From Sandaracinaceae bacterium (GTDB lineage: Bacteria; Myxococcota_A; Polyangia; Polyangiales; Houyiibacteriaceae): DNA of 21,556 nt. This document shows, in pieces, positions 1 through 7,630 of the stretch. Location: assembly GCA_012514415.1 (NCBI GenBank), contig JAAZAH010000184.1, positions 1 through 21,556 of the forward strand, in the 5' to 3' direction. The position numbers and the translations under genes are program-made. The notes under the pieces were generated by a model. That model worked only from the letters and a program-made list of their open reading frames with translations. It did no database searches and had not been told where the DNA came from. How positions within the stretch are numbered: position 1 is the first letter of the stretch; each line of letters begins with the position of its first letter.

Positions 1-1193
1 ACGTAGTGGAAGTGCGCGACGACGAAATACGTATCGTGGAGATAGACGTCGACGCTAAGCGTTCCGAGGAAAAGCCCCGTGAGCCCGCCGATCGCAAAGA
101 GCGCGACGAACGCGAGGGCGTAGAGCATCGGCGACTGCAGTGAGATGCTTCCACCGTAGAGCGTCGCGAGCCAGTTCAGCAGCTTCACACCCGAGGGGAT
201 GGCCACAAGGAAGGTGAGCGCCGAGAAGACCATCGCGGCGTACTCGCTCATGCCCGACGTGAACATATGGTGACCCCAGACGAGGAAGCCGAGGAGACCG
301 AGCGCGATCGAGCTCATCGCAACGAACATGTAGCCGTAGATGTTGCGGCGGCTGAACGTTGCGATGAGCTCGTTCACAATCGCCATACCCGGGAGGATCA
401 TGATGTAGACCGCCGGATGTGAGTAGAACCAGAAGAAGTGCTGGAAGAGGATGGGATCGCCACCGAGCGCCGGGTTGAAGACACCGATCTCAAAGATCTT
501 CTCGACGAAGAGAAGGAGCACGGTGATGGCGAGGACCGGCGTCGCGAGGATCTGAACGATCGAGGTGGCGTAAAGCCCCCAAACGAAGAGCGGGAGGCGA
601 TTCCAGCTGAGCCCAGGCGCCCGCATCTTATGCGTGGTGGCGATGAAGTTCAGACCCGTGAGGATCGAGCTGAACCCCAGGATAAACACGCCCATCGTCA
701 TCCAGAGCACGCTGTTGTCGCCGCGCGAGGAGTACGGCGTATAGAAGGTCCACCCCGTGTCGAGGTGCCCGGCGAAGATCGCGATGACTGCGACGGTCGC
801 GCCCGTGAGGTAGATATAGAAGCTGAAGAGGTTCAGCTTCGGGAAAGCCACATCCTTGGCTCCCAGCATGATCGGCAAGAAGAAGTTGCCGAGTCCCGCC
901 GGAATCGCAGGGATGATGAAGAGGAAGACCATGATCGCGCCGTGGAGCGTGAAGACATGGTTGTAGGTATCCGCCGACATGATCGTCTTCCCGGCGAACA
1001 TGAGCTCCGTCCGAACAAGGAGCGCCATGATGCCGCCAAGGAGGAAGGCGATGCTCGTCGCGATCAAATACATGATCCCGATGCGCTTATGGTCGAGCGA
1101 GAAAAGCCAGCTCTTTAGGCCGCGCTCATGCGTGAGGTAGTTCTCTTCCGCGTATTGATGCGGCGTCTCGTTGACTTCTGCTGCGATGGTCAT
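1..1193 (-). CDS. coxA: Cytochrome c oxidase subunit I, A2-type caa3, 3' end outside window
   Basis: Catalytic subunit of a proton-pumping heme-copper oxidase in the inner membrane. 397 complete codons are present; the C-terminus runs off the left edge. By translation, His84 (TLHG) and His396 fit low-spin heme a, His394 fits heme a3 (VVAHFHY), and His259, His308 and His309 fit CuB. Tyr263, four residues after His259, fits the His-Tyr crosslink. Lys337 (SGVKLLNW) marks the K channel and Asp113 (GAKD) the D channel entrance. The D-channel glutamate of A1 enzymes is absent: the motif is YSHPAVY (residues 257-263) where A1 enzymes have GHPEVY. This is the accepted signature of A2-type oxidases such as the Rhodothermus marinus caa3. 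The ATG at 1193 is preceded by an AGGGA-type ribosome site. It lies 33 nt after coxB, so the two are co-transcribed. Subunits III and IV are presumably just outside the window. Confidence 0.97.
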   Translation of the reverse strand, partial: MTIAAEVNETPHQYAEENYLTHERGLKSWLFSLDHKRIGIMYLIATSIAFLLGGIMALLVRTELMFAGKTIMSADTYNHVFTLHGAIMVFLFIIPAIPAGLGNFFLPIMLGAKDVAFPKLNLFSFYIYLTGATVAVIAIFAGHLDTGWTFYTPYSSRGDNSVLWMTMGVFILGFSSILTGLNFIATTHKMRAPGLSWNRLPLFVWGLYATSIVQILATPVLAITVLLLFVEKIFEIGVFNPALGGDPILFQHFFWFYSHPAVYIMILPGMAIVNELIATFSRRNIYGYMFVAMSSIALGLLGFLVWGHHMFTSGMSEYAAMVFSALTFLVAIPSGVKLLNWLATLYGGSISLQSPMLYALAFVALFAIGGLTGLFLGTLSVDVYLHDTYFVVAHFHY

Positions 1194-1226
1194 TCTGATA
1201 TCCCTGCGAAAATCCGCTCTCGAGGA

Positions 1227-2264
1227 TTAGGGGTTGAGTGTCTTCAGGTAGGCGATGATGGCGTCGACCTGAGCCTGCGGCAGGTTGCGCTCACCGTAGG
1301 GGGGCATGTTCACGCCTGCATAGCCACGCACGATCTTCGCTTGCGGCTGACGGATGGACTCGAGGACGTAGTTCTCGTCAACGAGAGTCGATTCACCGCT
1401 TTCGAGCTCGCGCTGCTCACCCCAGAGGCCGGCCCAGCTCGGCCCCGGAGCGTTCACGCCTGGCTGCGTCGAGTGACAGGCGTTGCAGCCCTTTTCGCTG
1501 TGGAGCTTCTCGCCCCAGCATGCCATCGGATCTTCGGCATCCTCGCATCCGGGAGGCGGCGCCTGCGACTCGAGGAAGCCCTCGTGGACGCGTCGCTCGT
1601 ACTCCTCGGGGCTAAGCACCGTGATGTACGCAAGCATCGTGGCGTGGTTGGAGTTCGGATCGTTCTCGAGCGAGCCGTCCGTGCTTCCGCGCGCCGCGCC
1701 GCAATATTCGGCGCAGAAGACGGTGAGCGGGCGGTTATCGCCTGTCTCCTCGGTGGCCTCGAACCACATCGTCGTATACATGCCCGGGATCACATCTCGC
1801 TTGATGCGGAACGCCGGCACGAAGAACGAGTGGATCACGTCCGAGGAGCTCATGATGAGCTTGACGGGCTTGCCCGCCGGGATGATGAGCTCGTTTTGCT
1901 GAACATAGCCGTTCGGATGCTCGAAGACCCAGCTCCACTGCATTCCGGTCACGCGAATCTCGATTGCATCCCGCGGGGCGACCGTCGAATCCACGAAGGT
2001 GCTGAAACCCGCAAAGAAGAGATACGCGAGCAGGATGAGCGGCGAGAGCGTCCAGACGAGCTCCATGACGACGCTATGCCCTGTGGGGAGGGGCTTCACG
2101 CCTGGCTTCCGCCGATATTTCACGACGTAGTAGACCATGAAGCCGACGATGAGGAGGAACGAGATCACACTCGTCCAATAGATGACCATGTAAAGGTCAT
2201 CGATTTCGGCTGCGACAGTGGATAGCTGGGGGGGGAGCTGGGTTGTTCCCTTGGGTGCGGTCAT
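1227..2264 (-). CDS. coxB: Cytochrome c oxidase subunit II with C-terminal cytochrome c domain (caa3 type)
   Basis: Carries the CuA electron-entry site and a fused cytochrome c domain; 345 aa. Two TM helices lie at about 25-49 and 66-90, and QWSWVFEHPNG (109-119) is the usual aromatic electron-entry segment. CuA ligands are His145 (DVIHSF), Cys184 and Cys188 (CAEYC), His207 and Met210 (NHATM). Cys188-Gly is normally followed by two residues and then the His; here 17 residues intervene (190-206), an insertion of about 15 in the ligand loop. The heme c motif CNACH is at 260-264, with Met320 (VNMPPYG) the likely axial ligand. Two extra cysteines, 240 and 249, flank an acidic linker before the heme domain. 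There is no lipobox; the N-terminus resembles subunit II proteins that use TM1 as an uncleaved or poorly defined signal. A GGAG ribosome site lies 5-6 nt before the ATG. It follows the SCO gene by 12 nt. Confidence 0.96.
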   Translation of the reverse strand: MTAPKGTTQLPPQLSTVAAEIDDLYMVIYWTSVISFLLIVGFMVYYVVKYRRKPGVKPLPTGHSVVMELVWTLSPLILLAYLFFAGFSTFVDSTVAPRDAIEIRVTGMQWSWVFEHPNGYVQQNELIIPAGKPVKLIMSSSDVIHSFFVPAFRIKRDVIPGMYTTMWFEATEETGDNRPLTVFCAEYCGAARGSTDGSLENDPNSNHATMLAYITVLSPEEYERRVHEGFLESQAPPPGCEDAEDPMACWGEKLHSEKGCNACHSTQPGVNAPGPSWAGLWGEQRELESGESTLVDENYVLESIRQPQAKIVRGYAGVNMPPYGERNLPQAQVDAIIAYLKTLNP

Positions 2265-2276
2265 GATTCTCCGACC

Positions 2277-3170
2277 TTATGATGCCTGATGGGGCTCGTC
2301 ATTTTCCGCCGGGCCCGTTGCGAGGAGACCTCGACGGCGTTCACGAAGCCAAAATAAAGCGAGCGTACCGCCGAGCAGGAGCACGGTGAGTCCGCCGCCG
2401 AGTTTCATAACGTTGAACGCCATCAGCGCGTAGCTGTTGGCGCCGGGATCGTAGGCGTAGCAGTAGAGGATCAGCTGCTCCACCGTAGAGATCGAGCGCC
2501 CCTCGGATGCCTCAAGCAGCGCCATGCGGACATCCGTCGGGTTGTAGTTCAGTCCGTAGAGGTAGCGAGCGATCTTGCCGTCAGGGGTAAGGAACATGAT
2601 CGCCGCGGGATGCCCATAATGGCCTGAACGCGCGTTATAGAAATAGCGATATCCGAAAGCATCCGTGATGCGCTCGATCTCAGGCTTATCGCCGACGAGG
2701 AAGTGCCAGCCATTGTCCGCCTCGGGGCGACCATAGGCCTTGAGGAGCTGCGCCCTCTTTGCCGCCGTCGCCTCAAGGGTCTCCTTCGGATCGATGGAGA
2801 TCGTGATGACTTGGTATTCCTTCCCCGCCGTCCAAACCGCGTCCTGGATTCCGCGCGCGGTCGCGTCGAGCACCATCGAGCAGAGCGTATCGCAGGTGTG
2901 GTATGCGAAGCTCAGCAAGACGGGGCGCTTGCCGTCGAAATAATCTTTGAGCTGGACCTTCTTGCCCGTGTGATCGCGGAAGCTGAGGTCGAGCGGAATG
3001 GTCTCGTCGAGCTTCTCGTCAACCCCGATCTCGTCGAGCTGAGGCACATCACGCGCGGGCTGCGGACCGGTCTGATCCACAAAGCGGTGCTGGGCCTCGC
3101 TCGGCGACGTCAAGAACGCCGCCGCGACGAAGAGGTTGACGATGAATGCCCGTTCGAGACGCATGATCAC
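2277..3170 (-). CDS. SCO1/SenC-family copper chaperone for CuA assembly
   Basis: Thioredoxin-fold, membrane-anchored copper protein that delivers or reduces copper for the CuA centre of CoxB, encoded directly downstream. The copper-binding CxxxC motif is Cys93/Cys97 (HTCDTLCSM), and the third ligand is His187 (GHPAAIMFL), at the usual distance of about 90 residues. An N-terminal hydrophobic stretch (about 9-20) looks like a signal sequence or anchor, and a second TM helix (about 256-275) lies near the C-terminus with positively charged residues after it. A C-terminal TM is unlike the minimal SCO architecture but is common among SCO proteins placed in oxidase operons. The start is uncertain: GTG at 3170 overlaps the upstream stop as GTGA, as at other junctions here, while ATG at 3164 gives a protein two residues shorter. 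Family assignment is secure; the delivery role is inferred from family and position. Confidence 0.93.
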   Translation of the reverse strand: MIMRLERAFIVNLFVAAAFLTSPSEAQHRFVDQTGPQPARDVPQLDEIGVDEKLDETIPLDLSFRDHTGKKVQLKDYFDGKRPVLLSFAYHTCDTLCSMVLDATARGIQDAVWTAGKEYQVITISIDPKETLEATAAKRAQLLKAYGRPEADNGWHFLVGDKPEIERITDAFGYRYFYNARSGHYGHPAAIMFLTPDGKIARYLYGLNYNPTDVRMALLEASEGRSISTVEQLILYCYAYDPGANSYALMAFNVMKLGGGLTVLLLGGTLALFWLRERRRGLLATGPAENDEPHQAS

Positions 3171-3652
3171 TCGGCGTCAGCCGCCTCCGCATCCGTCGAC
3201 TCGTCTTCCGAGGCGCCGTCTTCGCCTTCGCCCGACGCCGCCTCGCTCGCGGCAGCCGCGCGCTCACGCGCCGCCTGGGCAGCCTCAGCCGCGGCCTCAT
3301 TCGGGTTCAGGCCCCAGCCTACAAGCGGGCCGAGATCGTCCGACGACTTCGGCTGCACCGCGTCACGCGAGCCCTCGCTGAGCTTTCGCTTCGCGGCGTC
3401 GACGCTCATGGGCGCCTTTTCGAGACGCTCGCGCTGCGCCGCCTCGATCTCGCTCCGGAGCTCCACGCCCTCTTTCCCCCACTTCTCTTCGGAGCGGATC
3501 TCACGCTCCATCATGAAGTTGAAGTAGGAGTTGAAGACGGGCACGAGCGCGATGAGGATCGCAGCCGAGAGGATGACGACGAATGCAATCCGCTTATTCG
3601 CCGGCTCACCGGTATCGTATCCAGGATTGTTCTTTTCGATCTGTGCAGACAT
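3167..3652 (-). CDS. Single-TM protein of unknown function at the actG position of the ACIII operon
   Basis: 161 aa, not confidently matched to a named family. One TM helix (about 21-40, FVVILSAAILIALVPVF) follows a short polar N-terminus. Next comes a charged, probably helical segment (50-92) containing APMSVDAAKRKL, then SDDLGPLVGWGLNP (104-117). The tail, about 120-161, is low complexity, first Ala/Arg-rich then strongly acidic, with no cysteines or heme motifs. It lies 11 nt after actF and overlaps the SCO start, so it belongs to the operon. In Rhodothermus marinus a small membrane protein, ActG, holds the equivalent place after actF, which makes this a positional ActG candidate; sequence homology is not claimed. 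The ATG at 3652 has a GAGG ribosome site about 9 nt upstream. A longer reading upstream would run through actF and is not credible. Confidence 0.8.
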   Translation of the reverse strand: MSAQIEKNNPGYDTGEPANKRIAFVVILSAAILIALVPVFNSYFNFMMEREIRSEEKWGKEGVELRSEIEAAQRERLEKAPMSVDAAKRKLSEGSRDAVQPKSSDDLGPLVGWGLNPNEAAAEAAQAARERAAAASEAASGEGEDGASEDESTDAEAADAE

Positions 3653-3663
3653 CTCGGATGACC

Positions 3664-4956
3664 TCAATACGATTGATGGTGATGGAGTGAGCGGGGAAGA
3701 AGCGGATCCTGCACCGGAATGAGCGCGTGATCGTTCATCTTCTTGAACACGAGGCCGAAGAAGAACCCGCCGACCATCAGCAGCGCGCCGATATCGAAGA
3801 GCAAGCCCTTGCCCGCGATGGGCGCGGCATTCGGCATGACGTACCAATAGACGTCGATGAGGTGCACGAAGATGATGATCGAAGCGATGATCTTGGCTCC
3901 CGTGAAGTTCCGCTTCACCACGCGAGAGATGAAGAGGAGGAAGGGAAGCGCGAAGTGAAGCGCGATCATCACGAGGCTGATTTCCTTCCAACCGCCCTGC
4001 CAGCGCTTATGGAAGAAGACGGCCTCCTCCGGGATTCCAGCGTACCAGATGAGCATCCACTGCGAGAAGCTCACATAGGTCCAGAAGCAGAAGAAGCCGA
4101 ACATCATTTTTCCGTGATCGTGGATATGCTCGATGTTGATCGCATCGCCCACGGCGCCGCTCTGATGAAGCGCGCTACCCCAGAGGATGACGAGCGCGAA
4201 GAACGCTGCCGCCGATCCACCGAAGATGACGACGCCGAAGATCGTCGAATACCACGCCGCCTCGAGGCTCATCAGCCAGTCGAACGCCGCGAAGGTGAGC
4301 GAGAGACCGAAGAGCACGCCTGCAACGGGCGCAAATGCGCGCATCTTCACCGTGTGGTTCACATCGCCGTCTTCGTCCTGCTTGACCGAGCGGCGATAGT
4401 AGAAGAGCGCCATCCCGAGCCAGAGGGCAAGGTAGAAGATGCCGAAGATGAGGAAGCGACCCTTGTTGAGGTAGGGCGCCTTGTACTCGATGAGGTGATG
4501 ATGAAGCTCCGCCTCTTGGGGGCTCACGGCGCGGGGATAGAGATCCGAATGCGCTTCCGATGCGGCTTCGGCCGCCGCCTCATCGTGATGATCGCCGAGC
4601 CACTCGTCGTAAAGCGAGACGGTATCCGTCCCGACCAGGGCGAGGAAGATGGCGCCGAAGAGCACGATCACCGGCGCGCCCGCGAGAACAAACTCGGCAA
4701 GACGCCGCGTCGTGACGGCCCAGTGTCCCCCCGTGATGTGCTGAGAGATCACGAGGAAGAGCGCCCCGAAAAAGAAGGTGAGGATGGCAAAGAAGCCATA
4801 GAGGAAGGAGTAGCCGAAGTGCGCGATATCGGCTGCGAAGCCCCAACCCGTGAGGAGGAGCCCGACCACCCCGAGGCCCATGGCGATCTTCCACAGGCTC
4901 GCGAAGCGGCTTCCCTCAGGGAGGCGATAATCGGTGTTTTCTTGAACGGCGCTCAC
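3664..4956 (-). CDS. actF: Alternative complex III membrane subunit ActF (NrfD-like)
   Basis: 430 aa polytopic subunit of the quinol:cytochrome c/oxidase oxidoreductase, related to ActC and forming the second membrane bundle. About ten hydrophobic helices can be picked out, for example 25-42, 50-70, 88-108 and 168-186. Conserved-looking blocks include SQHITGGHWAVTTRR (71-85) and KAPYLNKGRF (159-168). Between helices, about residues 115-158, is an enlarged polar loop rich in Ala, Glu and His. The C-terminus ends in a His-containing tail (SLHHHQSY). The GTG start at 4956 overlaps the actE stop as GTGA, with GGAG about 9 nt upstream. The family call rests on overall pattern and operon position; function is known from the ACIII structures of Flavobacterium and Roseiflexus/Rhodothermus work, not from this sequence. 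Confidence 0.94.
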   Translation of the reverse strand: MSAVQENTDYRLPEGSRFASLWKIAMGLGVVGLLLTGWGFAADIAHFGYSFLYGFFAILTFFFGALFLVISQHITGGHWAVTTRRLAEFVLAGAPVIVLFGAIFLALVGTDTVSLYDEWLGDHHDEAAAEAASEAHSDLYPRAVSPQEAELHHHLIEYKAPYLNKGRFLIFGIFYLALWLGMALFYYRRSVKQDEDGDVNHTVKMRAFAPVAGVLFGLSLTFAAFDWLMSLEAAWYSTIFGVVIFGGSAAAFFALVILWGSALHQSGAVGDAINIEHIHDHGKMMFGFFCFWTYVSFSQWMLIWYAGIPEEAVFFHKRWQGGWKEISLVMIALHFALPFLLFISRVVKRNFTGAKIIASIIIFVHLIDVYWYVMPNAAPIAGKGLLFDIGALLMVGGFFFGLVFKKMNDHALIPVQDPLLPRSLHHHQSY

Positions 4957-5591
4957 TGTTCTTGCTCCGTGTTGTTCATTGCGGTCTCGCCGAGGGACGC
5001 TTGGCTGATCTGCAGCGCTCGGACGTACGAGACGATGGCCCAGCGATCATCCTGGGGGATGCTGTGTTTGTAGGCGGGCATGTTCCGGATGCCGTTCTTG
5101 ATGATGGCATAGAGCTGCCCGTCCGGGATCGAGCGAAGGCGCTCGTCGTGGAAGGTCGGAGGAAGCATCGCGCTTGCACCGATCGCATCCGCGCGGAGAG
5201 CGACGACACCGCGTCCATCACCCGAGTCGCCGTGGCAGACCGAGCAATAAATCCCGTAGCGTTCCTCGCCCCGCTCGACAAGCGCGGCCATCCCACCCAT
5301 ACGCTCGACAATCGGCGCCGGGATTTCGAGGAGCCACTCGGCATCGTCATCCGTGCGACCCGTCGCGTGGCTGATCTCGGGATCGGCCTCGCGCGGAATC
5401 GTCCCCTCGACCATCGGCCTCATCGTGCGGCCGTCCTCAAAGAAGGGGGCCTTCGACTGAGAATCATATCGAGGTTGGTTGTACATATTGCGGATGGGAA
5501 CGATGGGCGGCTCTTTCGAGGGCTCACCGACACAACCACCAACGAGGCTCGCTACAACGAGCGAGAGCAGGATCGAGATGCGCGGGTTCAC
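4953..5591 (-). CDS. actE: Alternative complex III monoheme cytochrome c subunit ActE, lipoprotein
   Basis: 212 aa periplasmic cytochrome c. The N-terminus (ISILLSLVVASLVGGC) is a lipoprotein signal with Cys20 as the likely lipidated residue. Residues 36-69 (MYNQPRY... FFEDGRTMRP... GTIPR) match the conserved leader seen in ActE proteins. The heme motif is CSVCH at 116-120 and the axial methionine is probably Met171 (RNMPAYKH). In ACIII this subunit carries electrons from ActA toward the oxidase. The GTG start at 5591 overlaps the actD stop (GTGA) and has a strong GAGGAGG ribosome site 5 nt upstream, which fixes this start. Confidence 0.95.
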   Translation of the reverse strand: MNPRISILLSLVVASLVGGCVGEPSKEPPIVPIRNMYNQPRYDSQSKAPFFEDGRTMRPMVEGTIPREADPEISHATGRTDDDAEWLLEIPAPIVERMGGMAALVERGEERYGIYCSVCHGDSGDGRGVVALRADAIGASAMLPPTFHDERLRSIPDGQLYAIIKNGIRNMPAYKHSIPQDDRWAIVSYVRALQISQASLGETAMNNTEQEQ

Positions 5592-6145
5592 GCGGCCTCC
5601 TCAACGAGCTCCAGATGGCTCGGCTGGGTTGACTCAAGGAGAGAGCGAGTGCGATCGAGATCAAACTTGGGGTCCTCGACCTCGATCGAGATGAAGAACT
5701 TATCGTCGGTCACGGCCTCGAAGCGGTCGGACTCGAAGATGGGGTGGTGGTGACGCGGAAGCTTCGTCATCGCGAGCATCCCGAAGAGCGTCCCGAAACC
5801 CGTGAGAAGAATCGACGTCTCGAAGATGATGGGCACCATCGAGGGGAAGGAGCTCATCGCCGGCGGCTTTCCGCCGATCACCAGCGGATAGTCGTAGACG
5901 TTCATGTACCAGATCATCAGGATGGCGAGGCAGATGCCCGTCATTCCCGCGATGAACGAGATGACACCGAGTTTGGTGGGCTTGAGCCCCATGGCCTCGT
6001 CGAGGCCGTGCACGGCGTAGGGCGTATGGCAGTCCCACTTCTGATAACCCGCGTCACGAACACGCATCGCGGCCTTCGCGAGCGCCTCCGGAGAGTCGTA
6101 CTCCGCAAGATAGAGGGCAGGTCTTTTCTCTTGATTCTCAGTCAT
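5588..6145 (-). CDS. actD: Alternative complex III subunit ActD (DUF3341 type)
   Basis: 185 aa membrane subunit without cofactors. A cytoplasmic-looking N-terminal domain (1-55; LYLAEYDSPEALAKAA..., CHTPYAVHGLD) resembles a small ferredoxin-like fold. Two TM helices follow at about 58-80 and 103-126. The segment GGKPPAMSSFPSMVPIIFE (91-109) is the family hallmark between and into TM2. A soluble tail with RHHHPIF (131-137) follows. It lies 9 nt after actC; its GAGG ribosome site overlaps the actC stop, which suggests coupled translation. The role in the complex is structural as far as is known. Confidence 0.94.
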   Translation of the reverse strand: MTENQEKRPALYLAEYDSPEALAKAAMRVRDAGYQKWDCHTPYAVHGLDEAMGLKPTKLGVISFIAGMTGICLAILMIWYMNVYDYPLVIGGKPPAMSSFPSMVPIIFETSILLTGFGTLFGMLAMTKLPRHHHPIFESDRFEAVTDDKFFISIEVEDPKFDLDRTRSLLESTQPSHLELVEEAA

Positions 6146-6154
6146 GACGTCGCC

Positions 6155-7630
6155 TCATTCAGCCGGGGCGGGTGAGAGTTCGGAGCTCGCGCCCGCTTTC
6201 TCTTCGCGCGTGAGCTCAGCCATATCGGGATGAGCATGCGGGAGGACCGACTTGAGCTCGGCAATCGCGAACATCGGGATCCAGCGCACGAATAGGAGGA
6301 AGAGGGTGAAAAAGAGTCCGAAGCTGCCGAGATAAAGGAGCATATCGGCCGGGGTGGCGGTAAAATCACCCCAGGAGCTCGGGAGATAGTCGCGGTGGAG
6401 CGAGGTCACAATGATGACGTAGCGCTCGAACCACATGCCGATGTTGATGATGATCGTCGCGACGAACATGAAGGGGACGTTCGTGCGGAACTTCTTCGAC
6501 CAGAAGAACTGCGGCGCGATCACGTTGCAGCCGACCATCGCCCAATAGGACCAGTAGAGCGGACCCCAGTTGCCGTAATGGTCGGTCGCTCCGAAGCCGA
6601 GGCGGTTATGGAGGAAGACCCAGCTCTCGTAGGGGTTACCCGAATACCAGGCGATGAAGAACTCCATCGCATAGGCGTATCCGACCATGAGACCCGTCGC
6701 GAGCATGAACTTATTCATGAGCTCGAGGTGCTTCATGGTGGCGATGTGCTGGAAGCCGAAGATGGCCCGCACGATGAGGAGGAGGGTCAAGACGAGCGCA
6801 AAGCCCGAGAAGACCGCACCTGCAACGAAGTACGGGGGGAAGATCGTCGTATGCCAGCCCGGGATGACCGAGGTCGCGAAGTCGAACGAAACGACCGAGT
6901 GGACCGAGAGAACGAGCGGGGTCGAGATGGCGGCGAAGATGAGGTACGCGCGCTCATAATGCTGCCAGCCGCGATGCGAACCACGCCAGCCAAGGGCGAG
7001 AAAGCCGTAGATGCGCTTACGGAGAAGGCTCTTTGAGCGATCGCGCAGCGTCGCGAGGTCCGGAATCAGGCCTACGAACCAGAAGATCACCGAGATCGTC
7101 AGATAGGTGCTGACCGCGAACACGTCCCAAAGGAGCGGGCTCTTGAAGTTTGGCCAGATGTCCATCTGGTTCGGGATCGGGAAGAGATAGTAGTCGAACC
7201 ACGGGCGACCGGTGTGCAGCGCCGGGAAAATGCCCGCGCAAAGGACGGCGAAGACCGTCATCGCTTCGGCGAAGCGGTTGATGCTCGTTCGCCAGTTCTG
7301 CCGGAAGAGGAAGAGAATGGCGGAGATGAGCGTCCCCGCGTGACCAATGCCGATCCACCAAACGAAGTTGGTGATATCCCACGCCCAGTAAGCCGGCGCG
7401 TTATTACCCCAGACGCCGACACCGACGGTGACCAAATAGGCGATCGAGGCGCCCATCACGCCGAGAAGCGCGAGAGCCGGGATAAAAAGGAGCCACCAAC
7501 CGCGCGGAGCGGGGTTCTCCGTCACACGAGAGATGCTCTCGGTGATGTCGTGGAAGGTCGTCCCTTCGGGCAAGAGATGAGTCTCGCCGAGCTCCTTGAT
7601 GGGAGTTTTGAGGCTTTGAAGGGTAGCCAT
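6155..7630 (-). CDS. actC: Alternative complex III quinol-binding membrane subunit ActC (NrfD/PsrC family)
   Basis: 491 aa integral membrane protein with roughly ten TM helices, the site where menaquinol or quinol is thought to be oxidised next to the Fe-S domain of ActB. Conserved-looking features include WWIGIGHAGTLISAILFLFR in the early helices, CAGIFPALHTGRPW, and HRDYLPSSWGDFTATPAD in a late loop. The N-terminal 30 residues and the C-terminal tail (after HAHPDMAELT) are polar. The ATG at 7630 shares one base with the actB stop (TGATG), so the start is well constrained. Length is within the usual range for ActC. Confidence 0.96.
   Translation of the reverse strand: MATLQSLKTPIKELGETHLLPEGTTFHDITESISRVTENPAPRGWWLLFIPALALLGVMGASIAYLVTVGVGVWGNNAPAYWAWDITNFVWWIGIGHAGTLISAILFLFRQNWRTSINRFAEAMTVFAVLCAGIFPALHTGRPWFDYYLFPIPNQMDIWPNFKSPLLWDVFAVSTYLTISVIFWFVGLIPDLATLRDRSKSLLRKRIYGFLALGWRGSHRGWQHYERAYLIFAAISTPLVLSVHSVVSFDFATSVIPGWHTTIFPPYFVAGAVFSGFALVLTLLLIVRAIFGFQHIATMKHLELMNKFMLATGLMVGYAYAMEFFIAWYSGNPYESWVFLHNRLGFGATDHYGNWGPLYWSYWAMVGCNVIAPQFFWSKKFRTNVPFMFVATIIINIGMWFERYVIIVTSLHRDYLPSSWGDFTATPADMLLYLGSFGLFFTLFLLFVRWIPMFAIAELKSVLPHAHPDMAELTREEKAGASSELSPAPAE

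Noticed and set aside
1128..2225. Plus-strand open frame of 365 codons antisense to coxB.
   Set aside because: No recognisable motif and no ribosome site; the opposite strand encodes a certain CoxB.
3727..5073. Plus-strand open frame of 448 codons antisense to actF and actE.
   Set aside because: Highly charged, repetitive composition and complete overlap with recognised genes mark it as a shadow frame.
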